This document shows, piece by piece, positions 58,044-64,000 of a DNA stretch of 64,000 nucleotides (position 1 is its first letter; each line of letters opens with the position of its first letter). This stretch comes from Hymenobacter chitinivorans DSM 11115 (GTDB taxonomy: Bacteria; Bacteroidota; Bacteroidia; Cytophagales; Hymenobacteraceae). The position numbers were made by a program, and so were the translations under genes. The stretch covers positions 620,001-684,000 of the forward strand of contig NZ_PGFA01000002.1 of assembly GCF_002797555.1 (NCBI RefSeq), given 5' to 3'. The notes beneath the pieces are model-generated. The model searched no databases and was not told the origin of the DNA. It saw only the letters and a list, made by a program, of their open reading frames with translations.

Positions 58044-60887
58044 ATGAAAAGACCTCTCCTCTTTGCTTACTCGCTACTGGTAATTCTGCTGGTACTAGCG
58101 GGCCACTCCCAGGCCCAGAGCCTGACCGTGACGGGCCGGGTAACCGGGCCCGGCGGCAGCGCCCAGCCCGGAGTAACGGTGCTGGAAAAAGGCACCACCA
58201 ACGGGACCTCTACCGACAGTGACGGCCGCTACAGCATTACGGTGCCGCCTGCGGCCACCCTGGTATTTTCTGCCGTGGGCTCGGCCGCTCAGCAAATCGT
58301 GGTGAACGGGCGCACCAGCCTCGACGTGCGCCTGCAGGATGCCGCCACCGACCTCAGTGAGGTGGTCGTGACGGGTTCCCGAGCCACCGAGGGCCGCTCC
58401 AACATCCTGACCACGGCCCCGGTCGACGTTATTTCGGCCCGGGAAATCAAGGTGTTTGCCCAAACCGACGTGTCCCAGATTCTGACCTACGTGGCGCCCT
58501 CGTTTCAATCGTCGCGCCAGGCCATTTCGGACGGCACCGACCACGTAGACCCGGCCTCGTTGCGCGGTCTGGGTCCCGACCAGGTGCTGGTGCTCGTGAA
58601 TGGCAAGCGGCGGCACTCCTCGGCATTGGTCAACATCAACGGCACGGTGGGCCGCGGCTCGGTGGGCACTGATTTGAACACGATTCCCAATGCCAGCATC
58701 AAGCGCATTGAGGTGCTGCGCGACGGGGCCGCCGCCCAGTACGGGTCCGACGCCATTGCCGGCGTAATTAACATTCAGCTCAAGGACGATACCACCGGCG
58801 TGCAGGCCAGCAGCACCGTGGGCGAAACCTACGAGGGCGACGGCCGCCTCTACCAGGCCGATGCCAACGTGGGCGTAGGCCTGAATGGCCGCGGCTTCCT
58901 CGACCTGAGCGGGCAGTTCAGCAACCGCAGCTACACCAACCGTACCGGCACCGATACGGCCCCGCTGATTTACCTGGGCGGCAACGGCGGCAACTACCCC
59001 GGCAGCGCCGATACTGAGGCCAAGCGCCGGGAGCTGAAAGCCCAGGACGACGCCCTGGTGGCCCAGAATGGCTACGACCGGAAGAATTTGCGCCTGGGTC
59101 AGTCGGAAGCCCGCAACTACGGGGGCTTTCTGAACTTTGGCTACACGCTGGTGCCCGCCCTGGGCCTTGAAGCCTACATTACGGCCGGCGCCACCCACCG
59201 CACGGGCAAGGCCGCCGGTTTTTACCGCCTGCCCAACCAGCTGACCCAAATCGACGCCACCATTTACCCCAACGGCTTTCTGCCCTTCATCAACACGCTC
59301 ATTGATGACCAGTCTATCATTTCGGGGCTGCGCACCCGCGTGGCGGGCTTTGACGTGGATCTGAGCAACACCTTTGGGCGCAACGAGCTGCGCTTCGATA
59401 TCAGCAACACGCTCAATGCTTCGCTGCCCATTGGCCTGAGTCCAACCAATTTTTACGCCGGCAGCATTGCCTTCCGGCAAAACACGTCCAACCTGAACTT
59501 CACCCGCCACTTCACCGATGTGGCGGCCCTGAGTACGCTCAACGTGGCCTTCGGCCTGGAATACCGCGACGACAACTACCGCATCAAGGCCGGGGAGCCG
59601 GGCTCTTACGCTACCTACGGCCGCCTGATTGCGCCCGGCACCCCGGCCGCGGCCGGGGCCCAGGTGTTTCCCGGCTACCAGCCTTCCGACGCCGTGAACC
59701 GCAGCCGCACCAATACGGCCGGCTACGTTGACCTGGAAAGTGACATCACCGAAAAGCTGCTGGTGGGCGTGGCCGGCCGGGCCGAGCGCTACAGCGACTT
59801 TGGCAACAACGTGAGCGGCAAGGTGGCGGCCCGCTACAGCATTCTGCCCGATGTGGCCATTCGCGGAGCCCTGAGCAACGGCTTTCGGGCGCCTTCACTA
59901 CAGCAGCGCTACTTCACCAACACCAGTACCCAGTTTGTGCAGGGCGCCCCCAACCAGGTGCTGACCGTAAATAACGACAACCCCATCGTGCGCAACGGCT
60001 TCACGCCGGGCGGCACGGGTCAGCAGGGCTTCGGAATTCCAGCTCTGAAGCAGGAAAAGTCGGTAAACTACAGCCTCGGCGTCACGGCCCGGGTGCTGCG
60101 CACGGCCAGCGTGACGGTGGATGCCTACCAGATTGACATCAAGGACCGGATTGTGCTGTCGTCGCAGTTTAGCCGGGCCAATGCCACGGTGGCCGCCATT
60201 CTGGGCACTTTGCCGGTGAGCCAGGTGCAGTTTTTTGCCAACGCCATTGATACCCGCACCCGCGGCATCGATGTGGTGGCCAACAACCGCATGGAGCTGG
60301 GTCCGGGCCGCCTCACGCTGACTGTTGCCGCCAACTTCAACAAGACCGAGGTGCGCAAAGTCAACAGCTCGTCCACGATTGATGCCGACCAGACTGGCTT
60401 GCAGAACACGCTATTCGACCGGCAGCAGCGGGGCCGGATTGAGAGTGCCCAGCCCCGGAGCAAAATCAACCTGACGGCGGGCTACTCTTTCGGCATGTTC
60501 AGCGTGGAGGCCCGCACCGTGCGCTTCGGCTCGGTGGAGTACCGCGACGCCCGCCTCGACAACCCCGGGGCCAACAACGGCTTCCTGTTTTCGAGCATCG
60601 ACCAGACGTTTGCGGCCAAGTGGATAACCGACCTGACCCTGACCGTGCAGCTCAACAAGGAAATCGGGCTGACGGTGGGGGCTAACAATATCTTCGACGT
60701 CTACCCCGACAAGTACCGCGTGAATGAGCTCAACAACGAGCAAAACTTCGCCGTGGGAGCTTTGGCCTACAACTCCTCCCGCGACAACACCAACCGGGGC
60801 CGGACCATCTACAACCCCAACCAGTTTGGCTACAACGGCGGCTTCTACTTCGCCCGCCTGCTGGTCAATCTGCCGACGACCAAGTAA
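58044..60887 (+). CDS. TonB-dependent receptor with carboxypeptidase-D-like N-terminus
   Basis: This 947-residue outer-membrane transporter starts with a signal peptide ending GHSQAQ. A CarboxypepD_reg-like domain (about residues 26-105, LTVTGRVTGPGGSAQPGVTV) precedes the plug (about 115-245). The plug contains GLGPDQVLVLVNGKRRHSSA and IKRIEVLRDGAAAQYGSDAIAGVI. A 22-strand barrel follows. No SusD partner lies next to it, so it is not a standard glycan-uptake pair; siderophores or other ligands are possible. A strong terminator follows. Confidence 0.9.
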   Translation: MKRPLLFAYSLLVILLVLAGHSQAQSLTVTGRVTGPGGSAQPGVTVLEKGTTNGTSTDSDGRYSITVPPAATLVFSAVGSAAQQIVVNGRTSLDVRLQDAATDLSEVVVTGSRATEGRSNILTTAPVDVISAREIKVFAQTDVSQILTYVAPSFQSSRQAISDGTDHVDPASLRGLGPDQVLVLVNGKRRHSSALVNINGTVGRGSVGTDLNTIPNASIKRIEVLRDGAAAQYGSDAIAGVINIQLKDDTTGVQASSTVGETYEGDGRLYQADANVGVGLNGRGFLDLSGQFSNRSYTNRTGTDTAPLIYLGGNGGNYPGSADTEAKRRELKAQDDALVAQNGYDRKNLRLGQSEARNYGGFLNFGYTLVPALGLEAYITAGATHRTGKAAGFYRLPNQLTQIDATIYPNGFLPFINTLIDDQSIISGLRTRVAGFDVDLSNTFGRNELRFDISNTLNASLPIGLSPTNFYAGSIAFRQNTSNLNFTRHFTDVAALSTLNVAFGLEYRDDNYRIKAGEPGSYATYGRLIAPGTPAAAGAQVFPGYQPSDAVNRSRTNTAGYVDLESDITEKLLVGVAGRAERYSDFGNNVSGKVAARYSILPDVAIRGALSNGFRAPSLQQRYFTNTSTQFVQGAPNQVLTVNNDNPIVRNGFTPGGTGQQGFGIPALKQEKSVNYSLGVTARVLRTASVTVDAYQIDIKDRIVLSSQFSRANATVAAILGTLPVSQVQFFANAIDTRTRGIDVVANNRMELGPGRLTLTVAANFNKTEVRKVNSSSTIDADQTGLQNTLFDRQQRGRIESAQPRSKINLTAGYSFGMFSVEARTVRFGSVEYRDARLDNPGANNGFLFSSIDQTFAAKWITDLTLTVQLNKEIGLTVGANNIFDVYPDKYRVNELNNEQNFAVGALAYNSSRDNTNRGRTIYNPNQFGYNGGFYFARLLVNLPTTK

Positions 60888-60908
60888 ACTGCCGCCTTGG
60901 TAAACGCC

Positions 60909-60946
60909 AAACGGCCGGCTTTCCCGTGGTGGAAAGCCGGCCGTTT
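60909..60946. terminator. Terminator after the TonB receptor
   Basis: AAACGGCCGGCTTTCC and GGAAAGCCGGCCGTTT form a perfect 16-bp stem with a 6-nt loop, between convergent genes. Confidence 0.88.
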
Positions 60947-60969
60947 TGTTGGCTGCGAATACGACTAAT

Positions 60970-62529
60970 TTACTGAGCCGAATGTAACAGGCGGGCCACC
61001 TGCCGGCCGTCGGCGGTGCGGGCAAGGTACAGGCCGGCGGGCACCGCGGCGGCGGGCTGCCAGATGACCAGGCCGTCGGGGCGGCTGTTGAGGCGGGCTA
61101 CTTCGCGGCCCAGCTCATCGGTGATGACGACGGTCTGGGTGGTGCGGGCGGCCAGCTGAAACTGCACCTGGTCGTGGAAAGGCAGGGGAAAGGCCGTCAG
61201 GATTTGGGGCGAAGCGGCTTTGGTGGCCAGCGTGGTACCGCTCACCTGGAAGGTCAGCGTCCGGACCTCTGAGCCGCTGAAGGGGCAGTTGGCATTGTCC
61301 GCAACCGTGACCGTGCAGCGGTAGCGCCCGGGTTTAAGCGTGGCCGGCACCTGCCAGGTGAGTTGGCCGCGGCCGTTGGTCAGCGTCTGGAAGGAAGCCC
61401 CCGGAATACTGCTGGCCACGTCGCTGCTGATGCGGGTGGTTTGGCCGGCATCGGGGTCGGTGGCGCTGAGCGTGAGAGTAATGGTTTGGCCCGCCGCCAC
61501 GGGAATCAGCTGATCCGGGGACTGCGCCGCGGGGTTGGTGTCAATTTGCAGGCCGCTGAGCACGGGGTTGCGGTTGCCCTGCCCGTTGAAAACGGTGTAA
61601 ATAACATCCCGCGTCACGCTCCCGATTCTGGTCCAGGTGCCGGCCAGCTTGCGAAACTCGTTTACGCGCACGGCTACGATGTACGGTCCGGTAGCCTGCA
61701 GCTGGGGTTGGGCCAGCAGTTCGCCGGTGGCAGGGTTAAGCTGAAAATAGGGTTGGGCCACCCCGTTGATTACCTGGAAAGAGGCCAGCGGATACGCCGC
61801 CGAATACGTCCCGGACGAGTAGCCACCCGTTTGCCCGCTAACGGGGTCGGTGAAAAGGCCGGCGGGGTAGCTGCTGTAAGGAATATCTACGCTGCAGGGG
61901 TCCAAGACGCTCTGAATCTGCGTTTGGGGCTGAACGGGCTCATATACCAGCGAGTCGCCATCCACATCGAAAGAGCTGAAGCTATAACGGTGCGCCTGGT
62001 TGCCGCAGAGGTAGGGCAGGGTAAACGACGTAAACTTGGGGGAGTTGTTGGCCGGGAAAGCGCGGTTGTTCAGGTAGGCCTCCACGTGGAAGGACTTCTC
62101 GGCGGAGTTCACCACGTTGCGCATTCCCGCCGACCGATTTTCCTCATTCACGCTAAGCAGCCACTGGCCGCGCTCCAGCATAACCTCCCCTTCAAAAATG
62201 TTGAGTTGGTACGAAAAGCCGGACGCGCAGCCCGCGGGGGAGATAATCGTCTGGCTAGTGCGGTACAGAGTCGCCGACAAACTGCCCGGGGTGCTCAAGG
62301 AGCAGCCATCCTTGGTAGCCAGCAGCGTGATTTTGGGCCCGGTCTCAACTGAGGTAGAAATGTCCCGGTAATAACGCACCGTGACGCGGTACTTGCGGTA
62401 GTCGGAAAAGTTGCCCAAAGACTCATACGTTAAGTCGCCGCCCAGAATGTGGCTGGCCCGGGCGGAGACACTCCAACCAAGGCCGATAAGGCCCAGAAAT
62501 AGTAAACGAAGCAAGAATCGGTGCTGCAT
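60970..62529 (-). CDS. Secreted surface protein with type IX secretion C-terminal sorting domain
   Basis: This 519-residue protein has a signal peptide ending ARA. Its N-terminal region SHILGGDLTYESLGN with YRVTVRYYRD is shared by large Bacteroidota adhesin-like proteins. A cadherin/PKD-like beta-sandwich segment follows (about residues 320-430, with TITLTLSATDPDAGQT). The C-terminus (about residues 440-519, AFPLPFHDQVQFQLA, VVITDELGREVARL and PAGLYLARTADGRQVARLL) is a type A T9SS sorting domain. It should be exported to the cell surface. The function is unknown, perhaps adhesion. Confidence 0.82.
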   Translation of the reverse strand: MQHRFLLRLLFLGLIGLGWSVSARASHILGGDLTYESLGNFSDYRKYRVTVRYYRDISTSVETGPKITLLATKDGCSLSTPGSLSATLYRTSQTIISPAGCASGFSYQLNIFEGEVMLERGQWLLSVNEENRSAGMRNVVNSAEKSFHVEAYLNNRAFPANNSPKFTSFTLPYLCGNQAHRYSFSSFDVDGDSLVYEPVQPQTQIQSVLDPCSVDIPYSSYPAGLFTDPVSGQTGGYSSGTYSAAYPLASFQVINGVAQPYFQLNPATGELLAQPQLQATGPYIVAVRVNEFRKLAGTWTRIGSVTRDVIYTVFNGQGNRNPVLSGLQIDTNPAAQSPDQLIPVAAGQTITLTLSATDPDAGQTTRISSDVASSIPGASFQTLTNGRGQLTWQVPATLKPGRYRCTVTVADNANCPFSGSEVRTLTFQVSGTTLATKAASPQILTAFPLPFHDQVQFQLAARTTQTVVITDELGREVARLNSRPDGLVIWQPAAAVPAGLYLARTADGRQVARLLHSAQ

Positions 62530-62570
62530 AGAAGGTAGGCGTTGAGTGAAATACAGAAGAATATTGGGCG

Positions 62571-62601
62571 AAAAAACAAAGCAGCCCGCCGGCTGCTTTG
62601 T
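62571..62601 (-). terminator. Terminator of the OmpA-like lipoprotein gene
   Basis: ACAAAGCAGCC and GGCTGCTTTGT form a perfect 11-bp stem with a 4-nt loop. On the minus strand it is followed by TTTTT, 58 bp beyond the stop codon. Confidence 0.88.
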
Positions 62602-62658
62602 CCAGTTTATTCCGTTAAAATACAGTAGGTTCAGGCCGGAAACAACAGCTGTGCGGGC

Positions 62659-63666
62659 CTACTTGCCAGTCGTTGAGTTCGAGTCCAGAATCTTGAGCAG
62701 CTCGTTGAGCTTGGGCGTCAGGATGATTTCGGTGCGGCGGTTCAAGGCCTTGTTCTGGGGCGAGTCATTGGCCGCCACCGGAATGTACTGGCTGCGGCCC
62801 GAGGCCGTGATGCGCTGGGGCTCCACGCCACCACTGGTAATGAGGCGGGCAATTTCGGTGGCCCGCAGCACGCTCAAATCCCAGTTGTCCTGCATGGCAG
62901 CCGTGGGCCGGCTGAAGGGCACGTTGTCGGTATGGCCTTCCACTACCACGTTCACGTCGGGCTGGTTTTTGAGCACGGCGGCCAGCTGCTTTAGCGCCTC
63001 CTGGCCCTTGGGGTCCACTTTGGTCGAGCCCGTTTTGAACAGCAGCTGCTCCGACAGCGACACGTACACCTTGCCGTCCTTCATCTTCACCTGCAAATCA
63101 GTGCCCTGGAAGCCGCGCAGGGCGTTGCTCACGCTGGCTTTGAGGTCATTTACGGCTTTGTCCTTGTCGGCCAGGGCCTGCTGCAGCTCGGCCAGCCGGG
63201 CCTCGCGCACCTTCAGGTCGGCGTTGAGCTTGTCGATGTCGGCCTTGCTGCGACGGAGGTTGGTGTCCAGCTCGCCCAGCTCGGCCTCGCGCCGGGCCAG
63301 GTCCTTGGCCACCTTGTTATAGTCGGCCGATTTATCGGCCATGGCCCGGTCACTGTTTTTGAGGAGCTTGTCGTAGCTGTCGGTGAGCTGGGTGTAGAGC
63401 GAGCGGGTGCGGCGCAGGGCGTTGCCGGTCTGGGCCGAGTCCTCGGTGAGGCGCTTGTTGTTGAGGCGCATTTCGGTCAGCTCGTCGGTGGCTTTTTTGA
63501 GCTCGGTCACGGCTTGCCGCTGCTGACGCTCGGCTTCGGCCTTGCCCTGCTCGGTGGCCTGCTGCCGGGCCCGCAGGTCGTCGTATTTTTTGGAAGCCAC
63601 GCAGCCCGGCAGCGCCGTGCCCGCCAGCACGGCCAGGCCCAGCAGGAGAGAAGGAGTTTTTTTCAC
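62659..63666 (-). CDS. OmpA/MotB-family lipoprotein with long coiled coil
   Basis: This 335-residue protein has a lipoprotein signal (KKTPSLLLGLAVLAGTALPGC). A coiled coil follows (about residues 25-180), rich in Glu, Lys, Arg and Leu, for example EAELGELDTNLRRSKADIDK. The C-terminal OmpA peptidoglycan-binding domain has VYVSLSEQLLFKTGSTKVDP, VVVEGHTDNVPFS and NKALNRRTEIILTP. I prefer the GTG at 63666, which opens a classical signal peptide; the in-frame ATG at 63690 adds eight residues, including Asp and Cys. It probably tethers the outer membrane to peptidoglycan. It is divergent from the class I aldolase gene. Confidence 0.87.
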   Translation of the reverse strand: MKKTPSLLLGLAVLAGTALPGCVASKKYDDLRARQQATEQGKAEAERQQRQAVTELKKATDELTEMRLNNKRLTEDSAQTGNALRRTRSLYTQLTDSYDKLLKNSDRAMADKSADYNKVAKDLARREAELGELDTNLRRSKADIDKLNADLKVREARLAELQQALADKDKAVNDLKASVSNALRGFQGTDLQVKMKDGKVYVSLSEQLLFKTGSTKVDPKGQEALKQLAAVLKNQPDVNVVVEGHTDNVPFSRPTAAMQDNWDLSVLRATEIARLITSGGVEPQRITASGRSQYIPVAANDSPQNKALNRRTEIILTPKLNELLKILDSNSTTGK

Positions 63667-63792
63667 GCAGGTATTATCTTGAATAAGCACTACTAGGGGG
63701 CTGATTTCGTTGGGAATCAGTCTCCCCGCGGCAAGGTAATGAGGCCGGGCCGCATCTGCCAGTCACGGCCCGCTGGCGTTGGTTTTTCGGCT

Positions 63793-63800
63793 TATATTTG
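63793..63800 (+). promoter_or_regulatory. TATATTTG -7 box of the class I aldolase gene
   Basis: This is a perfect TAnnTTTG match 36 bp before the ATG at 63837. No well-spaced -33 TTTG is visible. Confidence 0.5.
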
Positions 63801-63836
63801 TTTACGTCTTCAAGCTTACCTTTTACCGCACTGCGT

Positions 63837-64000
63837 ATGGCTACCCCACTTTCCCTGAGTGCCGAAACCGAGGCCCTGCTCCAGCACGAGTGCAAAACCA
63901 TCAGCCGCGACCTGCTCCACCAGCCGGGCCCCGACTTTCTGGACCGCTGCTTCGTACCTAGCAGCCGGCCGCCCCAGGTGTTGCGTAGCCTCGGGCAGCT
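63837..64000 (+). CDS. Class I fructose-bisphosphate aldolase, N-terminal fragment (runs off the window)
   Basis: The first 54 codons read MATPLSLSAETEALLQHECK and continue with LHQPGPDFLDRCFV and RPPQVLRSLGQL. This matches the start of the class I (DhnA/FbaB-type) aldolases of Bacteroidota, which form a Schiff base with a Lys further downstream, outside the window. The reaction is the same as that of the class II enzyme at the left end of the window but without a metal. The call rests on the N-terminus alone. Confidence 0.7.
   Translation, partial: MATPLSLSAETEALLQHECKTISRDLLHQPGPDFLDRCFVPSSRPPQVLRSLGQ

Overview
The window looks like a chromosome segment of a GC-rich Bacteroidota bacterium of the Hymenobacter/Cytophagales type. 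The evidence is: promoter-like TAnnTTTG boxes instead of strong Shine-Dalgarno sites; TonB-dependent receptors with carboxypeptidase-D-like N-termini; a type IX secretion C-terminal sorting domain; DUF3871, DUF4856, HTTM and imelysin families; TSP3/OmpA proteins; and MacB/FtsX permeases of about 800 residues. The species assignment is inference.

Left chromosomal flank (1-16.2 kb): the 5' part of a class II fructose-bisphosphate aldolase, a LacI regulator, and an NtrC-type response regulator/histidine kinase pair. Divergent from that pair lies an efflux set of one periplasmic adaptor, one ABC ATPase and two MacB/FtsX permeases. Then follow an OmpA/TSP3 outer-membrane protein with a strongly basic tail and a type B carboxylesterase. 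Right flank (51.2-64 kb): tRNA-Arg(ACG), a TVP38/TMEM64 membrane protein, a DUF2167 protein, a cystathionine gamma-synthase-type enzyme, a 21-bp palindromic tandem repeat, an SGNH hydrolase lipoprotein, a metallo-beta-lactamase-fold protein, a secreted lipoprotein, a TonB receptor, a T9SS cargo protein, an OmpA lipoprotein and the first 54 codons of a class I fructose-bisphosphate aldolase.

The centrepiece is an integrated genomic island of about 35 kb (16201-51178). It is inserted at the 3' end of tRNA-Arg(ACG) and bounded by a perfect 16-bp direct repeat. Both ends carry a doublet of TGTTTTACC, likely arm-type recombinase sites. The left end holds a tyrosine integrase, an unknown protein, an excisionase-like HTH protein with a CTACTAC operator cluster, a possible Rep_trans/relaxase-like replication initiator, an XRE regulator beside a perfect 36-bp palindrome, and an overlapping pair of DUF3871 and a RecA/AAA_24-like ATPase. 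I recognise no type IV secretion genes, so it looks like a mobilisable or defective element.

The cargo has four blocks. (1) A copper/silver-type operon on the minus strand (34962 down to 25638): Cys/His-rich secreted protein, 43-residue membrane protein, heavy-metal-binding lipoprotein, DUF305 protein, CusC-, CusB- and CusA-like proteins, a membrane-anchored HGGEDH protein and a Csp-like Cys-rich four-helix copper store. An HMA metallochaperone has its own promoter downstream. (2) An iron-type operon: DUF4856, imelysin, HTTM, FecA-like TonB receptor. (3) A zinc/cadmium-type set: small membrane protein, P-type ATPase with His-rich N-terminus, CDF transporter and a frameshifted DUF305 lipoprotein. 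(4) A umuDC SOS mutagenesis pair next to the tRNA end. YceI, DoxX, a two-copy DUF1259 protein and a DUF6577-like protein sit between blocks 1 and 2. I see no intact dedicated metal regulator; an AraC C-terminal remnant lies divergent to the copper operon.
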